DNA from: Streptococcus mitis
GTDB taxonomy: Bacteria; Bacillota; Bacilli; Lactobacillales; Streptococcaceae
DNA: 64,000 nucleotides
Reading direction: 5' to 3'
Assembly: GCA_001914195.1 (NCBI GenBank)
Contig: MKYF01000007.1
Span: forward strand, 1-64,000
This document shows positions 28,125 through 37,441 of the stretch, piece by piece. Numbering within the stretch: the stretch's first letter is position 1; the number at the start of each line of letters is the position of its first letter. The position numbers were made by a program, and so were the translations under genes. Under the pieces are notes generated by a model that searched no databases, was not told where the DNA came from, and saw only the letters and a list, made by a program, of their open reading frames with translations.

Positions 28125-28184
28125 ATGAATAAAAGACAAGCTGTAACGATGAATCAAAACTTTTACTTTAGCTACTTTAGATAG
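28125..28184 (+). CDS. Aromatic-rich leader peptide, 19 aa
   Basis: The frame from ATG 28125 reads MNKRQAVTMNQNFYFSYFR and stops at TAG 28182-28184. Five of the last seven residues are Phe or Tyr (codons at 28161-28178), with no Trp. An internal ATG at 28149 would give 11 residues. The ribosome binding site is weak (AAGAAAG at 28107). The position just after a strong promoter and before a chain of alternative hairpins is that of an attenuator leader peptide. Confidence 0.7.
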   Translation: MNKRQAVTMNQNFYFSYFR

Positions 28185-28185
28185 T

Positions 28186-28356
28186 GTTTGTAGACATGTC
28201 ACCATGGATGCAAACAGTTCAAGCAATTTGTTTGTATCTATGTGGCTAAGATTTTTGATTGTGGTCCATATAGATGAATATCTAAATGGACTAGCTAAGT
28301 TGTAACTTGTTAGATTATTTCAATCATCCGTTTAGATAGTATCTAGGCGGTTTTTT
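28186..28356 (+). promoter_or_regulatory. Ribosome-mediated attenuator with alternative hairpins and terminator
   Basis: Seven segments can pair in two phases. A 28186-28198, B 28203-28215, C 28230-28245, D 28264-28275, E 28280-28291, F 28328-28338, G 28340-28350. Phase 1: A:B, C:D and E:F (antiterminator; ATCTAAATGG with CCGTTTAGAT). Phase 2: B:C, D:E and F:G (terminator, CCGTTTAGA with TCTAGGCGG, then TTTTTT). A ribosome at the leader stop codon would cover A and favour phase 2; one stalled earlier on the Phe/Tyr codons would leave A free and favour phase 1. The pairings were checked base by base by eye; the mechanism is inferred. Confidence 0.72.
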
Positions 28357-28360
28357 GTTT

Positions 28361-28468
28361 TATACTCTTCGAAAATCAAATTCAAACCACGTTAACGTCG
28401 CCTTGCCGTACTCAAGTACAGCCTGCGGCTAGTTTCCTAGTTTGCTCTTTGATTTTTATTGAGTATTA
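28361..28468 (+). repeat. BOX element 2 (A-C modules, no B)
   Basis: BoxA (ATACTCTTCGAAAATC...ACGTCGCCTTGCCGTA) joins directly to boxC (CTGCGGCTAG...TTGATTTTTATTGAGTAT). It lies within the transcribed leader, between the attenuator terminator and the first transporter gene. Confidence 0.88.
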
Positions 28469-28492
28469 TCTTTTCTGAGAAGGAGTTTCATT

Positions 28493-29470
28493 ATGAAAGT
28501 TGTTCGAAAATTACTAGCCCCTCTCTTGGTAGTGGGGATTCTCTTGACTTCTCTGATCAGTTTGCATCAGTTGAAGTCAGATAAGAAAAAAGATGTTTTT
28601 CGTATCGGTATTTCGCAGTTTATTACCCACCAGTCTCTAGACGCTACCAGAGAAGGTTTTGTGGATGAGTTGGCCAAGCAAGGCTATATTGAAGGGAAAA
28701 ATATCGAGATTGATTTGCAAAATGCACAGGGAGAGCAAAGAAATCTAAAAACGATTTCCCAGCAACTAGCAGAATCTAGTGATGTCGTTCTAGCTATCGC
28801 AACGCCTTCTGCTCAGAGCTTGGCCAATACAACACAAACGACACCTGTTATTTTTTCAGCGGTAACAGATCCTGTCAGTGCCAAGTTGGTTGAGTCAAGA
28901 GAACACCCTGGGGGCAATGTGACTGGGACAAGTGACCAGTCATCAGATGCCATTTCAACCCAAATCAATTTGATAAAGAAAGTGTTACCAAAGGCTAAAA
29001 CGATTGGAATCCTCTATACTCAGAGCGAGCCAAATTCAGTTGTCCAAAAGGATGAAGCTAAGCGCCTTCTGGAAGAAAAAGGCTTTGCCGTTGTTGAAAA
29101 AACAATCTTGGACAGTAACAACGTCAAGGCTGCTGCAGAAAGCTTGATGGCAGAGGTGGATATGGTTTTTGTACCAACGGATAATATCATTTCGTCAACC
29201 ATGGAAACAGTTAAGCAGGTTTCTATTAAACACAAGGTTCCGGTATTTGGTGGTTCAACAGAAATGGTTGCGGTTGGTGGCTTGTATAACTACGGAACAA
29301 ATTATGAAGAATTGGGACGTCAGACAGCACGAATGCTGGTTCGTGTTTTAAAAGGTGAGAATCCAGAAAATATAGCAGTTGAGTTGCCTGAAAAACTGGA
29401 ATTGCATACCAATCAAGAAATGGCAGACGCATTGGGAATTGATATTAGTAAGTTAGAAGGCAAGGAATAA
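28493..29470 (+). CDS. ABC transporter substrate-binding protein, COG2984 / TrpX-like, 325 aa
   Basis: The N-terminus has a basic start and a hydrophobic segment (residues 8-25) but no lipobox cysteine, so it appears membrane-anchored rather than lipidated. The rest is a two-lobed periplasmic-binding-type fold (for example SVVLAIATPSAQSLANTT and the GTSDQSSDAISTQI block). Members are predicted to bind aromatic amino acids, named TrpX in streptococci. The Phe/Tyr-rich leader upstream suggests Phe or Tyr as substrate here. ATG 28493 follows AGAAGGAGTTTCATT. Confidence 0.82.
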   Translation: MKVVRKLLAPLLVVGILLTSLISLHQLKSDKKKDVFRIGISQFITHQSLDATREGFVDELAKQGYIEGKNIEIDLQNAQGEQRNLKTISQQLAESSDVVLAIATPSAQSLANTTQTTPVIFSAVTDPVSAKLVESREHPGGNVTGTSDQSSDAISTQINLIKKVLPKAKTIGILYTQSEPNSVVQKDEAKRLLEEKGFAVVEKTILDSNNVKAAAESLMAEVDMVFVPTDNIISSTMETVKQVSIKHKVPVFGGSTEMVAVGGLYNYGTNYEELGRQTARMLVRVLKGENPENIAVELPEKLELHTNQEMADALGIDISKLEGKE

Positions 29471-29481
29471 GGAGGTTTGAG

Positions 29482-30375
29482 ATGAATTTTGTATTATCTA
29501 GTTTATCAGAAGGTTTGTTGTGGTCGATTATGGCGATTGGGGTCTACTTGACTTTCCGTATTTTGGATATTGCGGATATGACTGCTGAAGGAGCCTTTCC
29601 TCTGGGGGCGGCTGTCGTCGTATCTCAGATACAGGCAGGGACAAATCCTTGGATTGCGACTTTACTTGCTTTGCTGGCAGGTATGGTAGCAGGTCTTGTA
29701 TCAGGAATGCTTCACACCAAGATGAAAATTCCAGCTCTCTTGACAGGGATTGTAACCTTGACAGGACTTTATTCGATCAATATTAAAATCATGGGAAGTG
29801 TGCCCAATCTTTCCTTGGGAGATTCTTCAACTGTCTTTAAACAGTTGGCTAGCTTGGGTCTGACAACTGAAGAAGCTGTTTTCTCATTCAGTTTAGCCTG
29901 TCTCTTACTTGTTTGTTTGGTCTTGACTCTTTTGATGAAAACAGAGATTGGCTTGGTCTTGCGTTCGACTGGGGACAATATTCCGATGAGTGAGGCCAAT
30001 GGGGTCAATGTAGACACCATGAAGATTGTTGGTTACATGATTTCAAACGGCTTGATTGCCCTATGTGGTTCCTTGTTTGCCCAAAATGATGGATTTTCGG
30101 ATGTAACTTCTGGGACAGGAACCATCGTTGTTGGTTTGAGTGCAGTGATTATTGCGGAAGTCTTGATTCACGACTTGACCATTGGAGGTCGCTTATTATC
30201 CATCGGAATCGGTGCTATTGTATACCGTTTGATTATTTTAAATATCTATGAAATTCCAAATCTAGATCAAAATCTGGTTCGTCTCTTTAATGCAATCTTG
30301 CTTGCCTTGGTTTTATTTGCGCCAGAATTACAAAAGAGATTAAAGATTCGTGGTCTGAAATTGAGAAATGAATAG
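29482..30375 (+). CDS. ABC transporter permease, branched-chain/TrpY-like, 297 aa
   Basis: About eight hydrophobic segments of the BPD_transp_2 type, including DMTAEGAFPLGAAV near residues 32-45. It lies 11 bp after the binding protein with AAGGAGG. It forms the membrane channel of the importer. The substrate is inferred only from the leader peptide and the family. Confidence 0.85.
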   Translation: MNFVLSSLSEGLLWSIMAIGVYLTFRILDIADMTAEGAFPLGAAVVVSQIQAGTNPWIATLLALLAGMVAGLVSGMLHTKMKIPALLTGIVTLTGLYSINIKIMGSVPNLSLGDSSTVFKQLASLGLTTEEAVFSFSLACLLLVCLVLTLLMKTEIGLVLRSTGDNIPMSEANGVNVDTMKIVGYMISNGLIALCGSLFAQNDGFSDVTSGTGTIVVGLSAVIIAEVLIHDLTIGGRLLSIGIGAIVYRLIILNIYEIPNLDQNLVRLFNAILLALVLFAPELQKRLKIRGLKLRNE

Positions 30376-30387
30376 GAGGAGAAAGTT

Positions 30388-31191
30388 ATGGCAAGTTTGT
30401 TAACACTTGAAAATATTCACAAAACATTTGAAGCAGGGACAGTCAATGAGAACCATGTCCTCAAAGGATTAGATTTAGAAGTTGAAGAGGGAGATTTTAT
30501 CTCTGTGATTGGTGGAAATGGGGCAGGGAAATCCACTTTGATGAATATCTTGGCTGGCAATCTATCGGTGGACGAAGGGGACCTTTTATTGGCAGGCAAA
30601 TCCATTAAAAATCTGAGTGTACGAAAGAGAGCCAAGGATATTGCCCGTGTTTTTCAAGATCCTAAGATGGGAACAGCTTCTCGTTTGACGATTGAGGAAA
30701 ATATGGCTATTGCCTTGAGACGTGGACAAAAAAGAGGGCTTGGTTGGGGCGTGAAGGAGAAGGATAGAATCCAGTTCCAAGAGGCCTTGAAAGAGTTGAA
30801 TATCGGCCTTGAAAACCGCTTAAAAGTAGATACTCAATATCTCTCAGGAGGACAAAGACAGGCCTTGACCCTAGTCATGGCGGCTCTGGTGAAACCCAAA
30901 CTTTTGCTTTTGGATGAACATACTGCGGCCCTTGACCCTAAAACGAGTCAAATGGTGATGGATTTGACGCAAAAGATTGTGGAACACCATCAGTTGACGA
31001 CTTTGATGATTACCCACGATATGAACCATGCTATTGAGTACGGAAATCGTCTCATTATGCTCTATCAGGGTAAGATAGTGGTGGATGTCAAGGGAGAGGA
31101 GAAAAAGCATCTGACAGTTGAAGACCTCATGCATCTCTTCCAGAAAAATAGTGGCCAAAGTCTAGTCAGTGATGAATTGGTTTTAGGATAA
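30388..31191 (+). CDS. ABC transporter ATP-binding protein, TrpZ-like, 267 aa
   Basis: Walker A GGNGAGKST near residue 36, signature LSGGQRQ near 152, Walker B LLLLDEHTAALDP near 172 (His replaces the usual Pro after the catalytic Glu, as in this subfamily). Starts 12 bp after the permease with AGGAGGAGAAAG. Completes the three-gene importer. Confidence 0.9.
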   Translation: MASLLTLENIHKTFEAGTVNENHVLKGLDLEVEEGDFISVIGGNGAGKSTLMNILAGNLSVDEGDLLLAGKSIKNLSVRKRAKDIARVFQDPKMGTASRLTIEENMAIALRRGQKRGLGWGVKEKDRIQFQEALKELNIGLENRLKVDTQYLSGGQRQALTLVMAALVKPKLLLLDEHTAALDPKTSQMVMDLTQKIVEHHQLTTLMITHDMNHAIEYGNRLIMLYQGKIVVDVKGEEKKHLTVEDLMHLFQKNSGQSLVSDELVLG

Positions 31192-31194
31192 AGA

Positions 31195-31225
31195 AAAAGG
31201 CTGAGATCTAGTGTCTCAGTCTTTT
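31195..31225 (+). terminator. Intrinsic terminator after the aromatic-type importer
   Basis: AAAGGCTGAGA pairs with TCTCAGTCTTT, loop TCTAGTG, T-rich end. Confidence 0.8.
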
Positions 31226-31260
31226 ATTAGTACAAATGGATAGGTAGAAATATGAAATTA

Positions 31261-31375
31261 ATACTCTTCGAAGATCTCTTCAAACCGTGTCAGCTCTATC
31301 TGTAACCTCAAAACAGTGTTTTGAGTAACCTGCGGCTAGCTTCCTAGTTTGCTCTTTGATTTTCATTGAGTATAA
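31261..31375 (+). repeat. BOX element 3 (A with shortened B, then C)
   Basis: Begins ATACTCTTCGAAGATCTCTT, contains CTATCTGTAACCTCAAAAC and GTTTTGAGTAACCTGCGGC, ends TTGATTTTCATTGAGTATAA. Directly followed by a terminator-like hairpin (GAGCCCT...AGGGTTC, 31386-31422). Confidence 0.88.
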
Positions 31376-31516
31376 ACTCAGTAAGGAGCCCTCTTTCGCA
31401 GAAAAGCAGGGTTCTTTTTGCTGTCTATTCCATCCTTGAAAGTGTAGAACAAACTGGTCAGGGTGGCTAGTTTATGGTATAATGAAAGGGACTCAAAAAG
31501 AAACAGGAGAAAAATG

Positions 31517-31765
31517 ATGGATTTACTTTTAGCAATTGTATTGATTGTGCTAGCTTTTCTAGGAGGAGCTCTTGGAGGAATGTACTTGGTTCGTAAGCAA
31601 ATTGAAAAAGAATTCGCTGACAACCCACGTTTGAATGCTGAAGCAGTTCGTACTCTTTTGAGTGCAAATGGTCAAAAACCAAGCGAAGCTAAGGTACAAC
31701 AAGTTTACCACCAAATCATCCGCCAACAAAAAGCAGCCCTTGCTAACAATAAAAAGAAAAAATAA
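31517..31765 (+). CDS. UPF0154 (YneF) family membrane protein, 82 aa
   Basis: One N-terminal membrane segment (about residues 3-25, with [19 protein letters not shown]) is followed by a soluble helix with [22 protein letters not shown], the family signature. Two adjacent ATGs exist (31514, 31517); 31517 has the better 6-nt spacing to AGGAGA. Function unknown. The start of this gene cluster has a TATAAT about 35 bp upstream. Confidence 0.9.
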
Positions 31766-31770
31766 ATAAG

Positions 31771-31800
31771 GAAAAGTCTGGGATGAAAGTTCCAGACTTC
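31771..31800 (+). terminator. Hairpin after the UPF0154 gene
   Basis: AAGTCTGG and CCAGACTT are separated by GATGAAAGTT. The T tract is weak, so termination may be partial. The gap to murI otherwise holds nothing I recognise. Confidence 0.55.
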
Positions 31801-31967
31801 TCACTATGTTGGCTATGGTTTAGGGATGAGACTTTTTCCTTGCATTCTATTGATATTTGATTATGATTAAGAGAGATAGTGGTTGTTGATGAGGTTGTCC
31901 TTTAGTTCTTAAAGACAAGTAAGCATAATGAACTATCAATCAGAAAAAAGACTAGAAAGAAGACTGT

Positions 31968-32762
31968 ATGGATAATCGACCAATTGGTTTTTTGGATTCG
32001 GGTGTCGGGGGCTTGACCGTTGTGCGCGAGCTTATGCGCCAGCTTCCCCATGAAGAAATCGTCTATATTGGAGATTCGGCACGGGCGCCCTATGGTCCCC
32101 GTCCTGCTGAGCAAATTCGTGAATATACTTGGCAGTTGGTCAACTTTCTTTTGACCAAGGATGTCAAAATGATTGTCATTGCTTGTAATACTGCGACTGC
32201 GGTCGTCTGGGAAGAAATTAAGGCTCGACTAGACATTCCTGTCTTGGGTGTGATTTTACCAGGAGCTTCGGCAGCTATCAAGTCCAGTCAAGGTGGGAAA
32301 ATCGGAGTGATTGGAACACCCATGACAGTACAATCTGACATCTATCGTCAGAAAATCAACGATCTGGATCCGGACTTACAGGTGGAGAGCTTGGCCTGTC
32401 CCAAGTTTGCTCCCTTGGTGGAGTCGGGTGCCCTGTCAACCAGTGTCACCAAGAAAGTGGTCTATGAAACCCTGCGTCCCTTGGTTGGAAAGGTGGATAG
32501 CCTGATTTTGGGTTGTACCCATTATCCACTGCTCAGACCTATTATTCAAAATGTCATGGGACCCAAGGTTCAGCTCATCGATAGTGGAGCAGAGTGCGTA
32601 CGAGATATCTCAGTCTTACTTAATTATTTTGAAATCAATCGTGGTCGCGATGCTGGATCACTCCATCATCGTTTTTACACAACAGCCAGCAGCCAAAGTT
32701 TTGCACAAATTGGTGAAGAATGGCTTGAAAAAGAGATTCATGTGGAGCATGTAGAATTATGA
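31968..32762 (+). CDS. murI: Glutamate racemase, 264 aa
   Basis: Makes D-glutamate for peptidoglycan. The catalytic cysteines are Cys73 in ACNTATA and Cys183 in LGCTHYPLL; the N-terminal [11 protein letters not shown] and GDSARAPYG motifs are present. The ATG 31968 has no strong Shine-Dalgarno sequence (GAAAGAAG). Its last 4 bases overlap the next gene, the beginning of a run of ten coupled genes. Confidence 0.95.
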   Translation: MDNRPIGFLDSGVGGLTVVRELMRQLPHEEIVYIGDSARAPYGPRPAEQIREYTWQLVNFLLTKDVKMIVIACNTATAVVWEEIKARLDIPVLGVILPGASAAIKSSQGGKIGVIGTPMTVQSDIYRQKINDLDPDLQVESLACPKFAPLVESGALSTSVTKKVVYETLRPLVGKVDSLILGCTHYPLLRPIIQNVMGPKVQLIDSGAECVRDISVLLNYFEINRGRDAGSLHHRFYTTASSQSFAQIGEEWLEKEIHVEHVEL

Positions 32763-33730
32763 CAAATAAAATTTATGAATACAAGGATGACCAGGACTGG
32801 TATGTCGGGTCCTATGGTATTTTTGGTGGCGTCCGGACGTTGACGGATGATGACTTGGATTTTCCTCTATTGGAGTTTGCCCAAAGATTTCGAGATGAGG
32901 AACGAGGTTTTCCTGTTTCTGTTACTGTTTTACGCTATGGTTCTCTCTACCGTTTATTGTCTTTTGTGGTAGATATCCTCAACCAAGAAATGGGACGAAA
33001 TGTGGAAGTCATCCAACGTCAGGGGGCTTTGCTCTTGGTTGAAAATGGCCAACTCCTGCATGTAGAATTGCCTAAAGAAGGTGTTGATGTAGAAGCTTTC
33101 TTTGAGACAAACAAGGTCAGAGAAACCTTATTGATTGCGACTCGTAACGAGGGCAAGACCAAAGAGTTCCGAGCTATCTTTGACAAATTAGGCTACGATG
33201 TGGAAAATCTTAATGACTATCCTGACTTGCCTGAAGTAGCAGAAACAGGCATGACCTTCGAAGAAAATGCCCGTCTCAAGGCAGAAACTATTTCTCAATT
33301 AACAGGCAAGATGGTTCTGGCAGATGATTCTGGACTTAAAGTTGATGTCCTTGGTGGCTTGCCAGGTGTCTGGTCAGCTCGTTTCGCAGGAGTGGGAGCT
33401 ACTGATCGTGAAAACAATGCCAAACTCTTGCACGAATTGGCCATGGTCTTTGAACTCAAGGACCGTTCGGCTCAATTCCATACAACCCTAGTCGTAGCCA
33501 GTCCCAACAAGGAAAGTTTGGTTGTTGAAGCAGACTGGCCTGGCTACATTAACTTTGAACCTAAGGGTGAAAATGGATTTGGCTATGATCCTCTCTTTTT
33601 AGTGGGAGAGACAGGCAAGTCCTCAGCTGAATTAACCCTTGAAGAAAAAAATAGTCAATCTCATCGTGCCTTAGCCGTTAAGAAACTTTTGGAGGTATTT
33701 CCATCATGGCAAAGCAAACCATCATTGTAA
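32759..33730 (+). CDS. rdgB: RdgB/HAM1 non-canonical purine NTP pyrophosphatase with N-terminal extension, 323 aa
   Basis: The HAM1 domain starts near residue 123 ([14 protein letters not shown]), with [22 protein letters not shown] near 190 and NGFGYDPLF near 277. It removes dITP and XTP from the nucleotide pool. The first 120 residues form an extra domain of unknown function, which I recall as usual for streptococci; it could be regulatory. It overlaps murI by 4 bp and the next gene by 25 bp. Confidence 0.9.
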   Translation: MTNKIYEYKDDQDWYVGSYGIFGGVRTLTDDDLDFPLLEFAQRFRDEERGFPVSVTVLRYGSLYRLLSFVVDILNQEMGRNVEVIQRQGALLLVENGQLLHVELPKEGVDVEAFFETNKVRETLLIATRNEGKTKEFRAIFDKLGYDVENLNDYPDLPEVAETGMTFEENARLKAETISQLTGKMVLADDSGLKVDVLGGLPGVWSARFAGVGATDRENNAKLLHELAMVFELKDRSAQFHTTLVVASPNKESLVVEADWPGYINFEPKGENGFGYDPLFLVGETGKSSAELTLEEKNSQSHRALAVKKLLEVFPSWQSKPSL

Positions 33731-34227
33731 TGAGCGATTCTCATGGCGATAGCTTGATTGTGGAAGAAGTCCGTGATCGCTATGTAGGCAAAGTTGATGC
33801 CGTTTTTCATAACGGCGATTCTGAACTGCGTCCAGATTCTCCCCTTTGGGAGGGCATCCGCGTTGTTAAAGGGAACATGGACTTTTACGCCGGCTACCCA
33901 GAACGTTTGGTGACTGAGCTTGGTTCGACCAAGATTATCCAAACCCATGGTCACTTGTTTGACATCAATTTCAACTTTCAAAAGTTGGACTACTGGGCTC
34001 AGGAAGAAAATGCTGATATCTGCCTTTATGGTCACTTGCATGTGCCAAGCGCTTGGATGGAAGGCAAGACCCTCTTTCTAAATCCAGGTTCCATCAGTCA
34101 ACCACGTGGGACCATCAGAGAATGTCTCTATGCTCGTGTGGAGATTGATGATAGTTATTTTAAAGTGGACTTTTTGACACGAGACCATGAGGTGTATCCG
34201 GGCTTGTCCAAGGAGTTTAGCCGATGA
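33706..34227 (+). CDS. YfcE/MJ0936-type metallophosphoesterase, 173 aa
   Basis: Calcineurin-like motifs: SDSHGD (residues 10-15), HNGDSE (near 35), VKGNMD (near 54), THGH (near 80) and YGHLHVP (near 109). It is a small manganese-dependent phosphodiesterase with broad activity in vitro; the in vivo substrate is unknown. It overlaps rdgB by 25 bp and the next gene by 4 bp. Confidence 0.9.
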   Translation: MAKQTIIVMSDSHGDSLIVEEVRDRYVGKVDAVFHNGDSELRPDSPLWEGIRVVKGNMDFYAGYPERLVTELGSTKIIQTHGHLFDINFNFQKLDYWAQEENADICLYGHLHVPSAWMEGKTLFLNPGSISQPRGTIRECLYARVEIDDSYFKVDFLTRDHEVYPGLSKEFSR

Positions 34228-34685
34228 TTGCCAAGGAGTTTGAGACTTTCTTGTTGGGGCAAGAGGAAACTTTTTTGACCCCTGCTGAAAATCTAGCTGT
34301 GTTGATTGATACCCACAATGCAGATCACGCGACCCTCTTACTCAGTCAGATGACCTATACCCGTGTTCCTGTTGTGACAGATGAAAAACAGTTTGTTGGG
34401 ACGATTGGGCTCAGAGATATTATGGCTTATCAGATGGAGCATGACTTGAGTCAAGAAATCATGGCGGATACGGATATTGTTCATATGACGAGAACGAACG
34501 TAGCGGTCGTCTCGCCTGATTTTACCATTACGGAGGTCTTGCACAAGCTGGTAGATGAGTCCTTCTTGCCGGTTGTGGATGCGTCTGGTATTTTCCAAGG
34601 AATTATTACGCGCAAGTCTATACTTAAGGCAGTCAATGCCCTCTTGCATGACTTTAGTAAGGAATATGAGATTCGATGCAAATGA
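34224..34685 (+). CDS. cbpB: CBS-pair protein, CbpB/DarB-like, 153 aa
   Basis: Two CBS motifs cover most of the protein (about residues 18-75 and 88-145). Short stand-alone CBS-pair proteins of this type (YkuL/DarB, CbpB) bind cyclic di-AMP in Firmicutes and link it to the stringent response. Binding here is inferred from family. Overlaps both neighbours by 4 to 10 bp. Confidence 0.8.
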   Translation: MIAKEFETFLLGQEETFLTPAENLAVLIDTHNADHATLLLSQMTYTRVPVVTDEKQFVGTIGLRDIMAYQMEHDLSQEIMADTDIVHMTRTNVAVVSPDFTITEVLHKLVDESFLPVVDASGIFQGIITRKSILKAVNALLHDFSKEYEIRCK

Positions 34686-35416
34686 GAGACAGGATTTCAG
34701 ACTTTTTAGAGGAAAAGCAGGGTCTGTCTGCCAATTCCAAGCAGTCTTATAAGTATGATCTGGAGCAATTTTTAGACATTGTAGGCGAGCGGATTTCTGA
34801 GACCAGTCTCAAGATTTACCAAGCCCAGCTAGCCAATCTAAAAATCAGCGCCCAGAAGCGAAAGATTTCGGCCTGTAACCAATTTCTCTACTTCCTCTAT
34901 CAAAAAGGAGAAGTGGATAGCTTTTATCGCTTGGAATTAGCTAAACAAGCTGAAAAGAAGACCGAAAAGCCAGAAATTCTAGACCTAGACTCTTTTTGGC
35001 AAGAAAGTGATTATCCAGAGGGTCGCTTGCTAGCGCTCTTAATCCTAGAAATGGGGCTCTTGCCGAGTGAGATTTTAGCTCTAAAGGTTGCGGATATCAA
35101 TCTGGACTTTCAGGTGTTGCGAATCAAGAAGGCTTCCCAACAGAGGATTGTCACCATTCCCACAACCTTGCTGTCAGAGTTGGAACCCTTGATGGGGCAG
35201 ACCTATCTCTTTGAAAGGGGAGGGAAAGCCTATTCTCGTCAGTGGGCCTTTCGTCAGCTAGAGTCCTTTGTCAAGGAGAAAGGTTTCTCAACCTTATCCG
35301 CTCAAGCCTTGAGGGAACAGTTCATTCTACGACAAATTGAAAACAAGGTCGATTTGTACGAAATTGCAAAAAAATTAGGATTAAAAACAGTCCTGACCTT
35401 AGAAAAATATAGATAA
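34682..35416 (+). CDS. XerD-like tyrosine recombinase homologue, apparently lacking catalytic residues, 244 aa
   Basis: The N-terminal SAM-like core-binding domain spans residues 1-75 ([20 protein letters not shown]). The C-terminal half has the recombinase fold but the HxLRH-type motif reads [10 protein letters not shown], and the first catalytic Arg region reads [10 protein letters not shown]. The last motif keeps the tyrosine (LTLEKYR). It may bind DNA without cutting. ATG 34682 is preferred over 34676. Always next to scpAB in streptococci as far as I recall, which suggests a chromosome-segregation role. Confidence 0.8.
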   Translation: MRDRISDFLEEKQGLSANSKQSYKYDLEQFLDIVGERISETSLKIYQAQLANLKISAQKRKISACNQFLYFLYQKGEVDSFYRLELAKQAEKKTEKPEILDLDSFWQESDYPEGRLLALLILEMGLLPSEILALKVADINLDFQVLRIKKASQQRIVTIPTTLLSELEPLMGQTYLFERGGKAYSRQWAFRQLESFVKEKGFSTLSAQALREQFILRQIENKVDLYEIAKKLGLKTVLTLEKYR

Positions 35417-36144
35417 TGGATATTAAATTAAAAGATTTTGAAGGCCCACTGGACTTGCTTTTGCACCTGGTTTCTAAGTACCAGATGGATATCTACGATG
35501 TGCCCATCACAGAAGTCATTGAACAATACCTAGCCTATGTCTCAACCCTGCAGGCCATGCGTCTGGAAGTGACGGGTGAGTACATGGTTATGGCCAGTCA
35601 GCTCATGTTGATTAAGAGCCGCAAGCTTCTTCCAAAGGTGGTGGAAGTGACAGATTTGGAAGATGACCTGGAGCAGGACCTTCTCTCTCAAATCGAAGAA
35701 TACCGCAAGTTCAAGCTCTTGGGTGAACACTTGGAAGCCAAGCACCAAGAACGGGCCCAGCACTATTCCAAAGCGCCGACAGAGTTGATTTACGAAGATG
35801 CGGAGCTTGTGCATGACAAGACGACCATTGACCTCTTTTTGGCTTTTTCAAATATCCTAGCAAAGAAAAAAGAGGAGTTTGAACAGAATCACACGACTAT
35901 CTTGCGGGATGAGTATAAGATTGAGGACATGATGGTTATCGTGAAAGAGTCCTTGACTGGACGAGATCAGTTGCGCTTGCAGGATTTGTTTAAGGAAGCC
36001 CGGAATCTCCAAGAGGTCATCACCCTCTTTTTGGCCACCCTAGAGTTAATCAAAACCCAGGAGCTGATCCTCGTGCAAGAGGAGAGTTTTGGAGATATTT
36101 ATCTCATGGAAAAGAAGGAAGAAAGTCAAGTGGCCCAAAGCTAG
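35416..36144 (+). CDS. scpA: Segregation and condensation protein A, 242 aa
   Basis: Kleisin subunit of the SMC-ScpAB condensin. The N-terminus begins [16 protein letters not shown] and then [10 protein letters not shown], typical of ScpA, with a conserved helical middle and a C-terminal winged helix. The start shares one base with the preceding stop (TAATG). Confidence 0.95.
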   Translation: MDIKLKDFEGPLDLLLHLVSKYQMDIYDVPITEVIEQYLAYVSTLQAMRLEVTGEYMVMASQLMLIKSRKLLPKVVEVTDLEDDLEQDLLSQIEEYRKFKLLGEHLEAKHQERAQHYSKAPTELIYEDAELVHDKTTIDLFLAFSNILAKKKEEFEQNHTTILRDEYKIEDMMVIVKESLTGRDQLRLQDLFKEARNLQEVITLFLATLELIKTQELILVQEESFGDIYLMEKKEESQVAQS

Positions 36145-36162
36145 ACTTGATAGAGAGGAAAG

Positions 36163-36732
36163 ATGAGTACTTTAGCAGAAATAGAAGCGCTCTTGTTTGT
36201 AGCGGGTGAAGATGGGATTAGGGTCCGCCAGTTAGCTGAACTCCTCTCTCTGCCACCGACAGGCATCCAACAGAGTTTAGAAAAATTAGCCCAGAAGTAT
36301 GAAAAGGACCTAGATTCCAGTTTGGCTCTGATTGAGACAGGGGGCGCTTATAGATTGGTGACCAAGCCTCAATTTGCAGAGATTTTGAAGGAATACTCTA
36401 AGGCACCTATCAACCAGAGTTTATCTCGGGCTGCCTTTGAAACCTTGTCCATCATTGCCTACAAGCAGCCCATCACACGGATAGAGATTGATGCCATCCG
36501 TGGGGTCAACTCGAGTGGGGCATTGGCAAAGTTGCAGGCCTTTGACTTGATACGAGAAGACGGGAAAAAAGAAGTGTTGGGTCGCCCTAACCTCTATGTG
36601 ACTACAGATTATTTCCTAGATTACATGGGGATAAATCATTTGGAAGAATTACCAGTGATTGATGAGCTTGAGATTCAAGCCCAAGAAAGCCAATTATTTG
36701 GTGAAAGGATAGAAGAAGATGAGAATCAATAA
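36163..36732 (+). CDS. scpB: Segregation and condensation protein B, 189 aa
   Basis: Two winged-helix domains, with [20 protein letters not shown] at the start and [20 protein letters not shown] in the second. Binds ScpA and modulates SMC. ATG 36163 follows GAGAGGAAAG, 18 bp after scpA, and overlaps rluB by 14 bp. Confidence 0.95.
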   Translation: MSTLAEIEALLFVAGEDGIRVRQLAELLSLPPTGIQQSLEKLAQKYEKDLDSSLALIETGGAYRLVTKPQFAEILKEYSKAPINQSLSRAAFETLSIIAYKQPITRIEIDAIRGVNSSGALAKLQAFDLIREDGKKEVLGRPNLYVTTDYFLDYMGINHLEELPVIDELEIQAQESQLFGERIEEDENQ

Positions 36733-37441
36733 GTATATTGCCCACGCAGGTGTGGCCAGTAGGAGAAAAGCAGAAGAGCTGATCAAGCAAGGCTTGGTGA
36801 CGGTCAATGGTCAAGTAGTGCGTGAACTAGCAACGACCATCAAGTCAGGCGACAAGGTCGAAGTGGAAGGCCAACCTATCTACAACGAAGAAAAGGTCTA
36901 TTATCTACTTAACAAACCACGCGGTGTCATTTCCAGTGTGACAGATGACAAGGGCCGCAAGACGGTTGTCGACCTCTTGCCCAATGTGAAGGAACGCATC
37001 TACCCTGTAGGTCGTTTGGACTGGGATACATCAGGAGTTTTGATTTTGACCAATGATGGGGATTTTACGGATGAAATGATTCACCCTCGTAATGAGATTG
37101 ACAAGGTTTATGTTGCGCGTGTTAAAGGTGTGGCCAATAAGGATAATCTCCGCCCCTTGACCCGTGGACTTGATATTGATGGCAAGAAAACCAAGCCAGC
37201 TGTTTATGAGATTCTCAAAGTGGATCCAGTCAAAAACCGCTCTGTGGTGCAGTTGACTATCCATGAAGGGCGTAACCATCAGGTTAAAAAGATGTTTGAA
37301 GCTGTCGGTCTCCAAGTGGACAAGTTGTCTCGGACTCGTTTCGGACATCTAGACTTGACAGGACTCCGTCCAGGAGAATCCCGTCGTCTTAATAAAAAAG
37401 AAATCAGCCAACTACACACCATGGCTGTAACCAAGAAATAA
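36719..37441 (+). CDS. rluB: 23S rRNA pseudouridine synthase (RluB family), 240 aa
   Basis: An S4 domain (residues 1-45, [20 protein letters not shown]) precedes a pseudouridine synthase domain with catalytic Asp in [17 protein letters not shown] (near residue 100). Modifies 23S rRNA around position 2605 (from family). Overlaps scpB by 14 bp and touches yidD. Confidence 0.93.
   Translation: MRINKYIAHAGVASRRKAEELIKQGLVTVNGQVVRELATTIKSGDKVEVEGQPIYNEEKVYYLLNKPRGVISSVTDDKGRKTVVDLLPNVKERIYPVGRLDWDTSGVLILTNDGDFTDEMIHPRNEIDKVYVARVKGVANKDNLRPLTRGLDIDGKKTKPAVYEILKVDPVKNRSVVQLTIHEGRNHQVKKMFEAVGLQVDKLSRTRFGHLDLTGLRPGESRRLNKKEISQLHTMAVTKK

Noticed and set aside
28064..28356. Classical trp-type leader with Trp codons
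   Set aside because: The leader peptide contains Phe and Tyr but no TGG codon.
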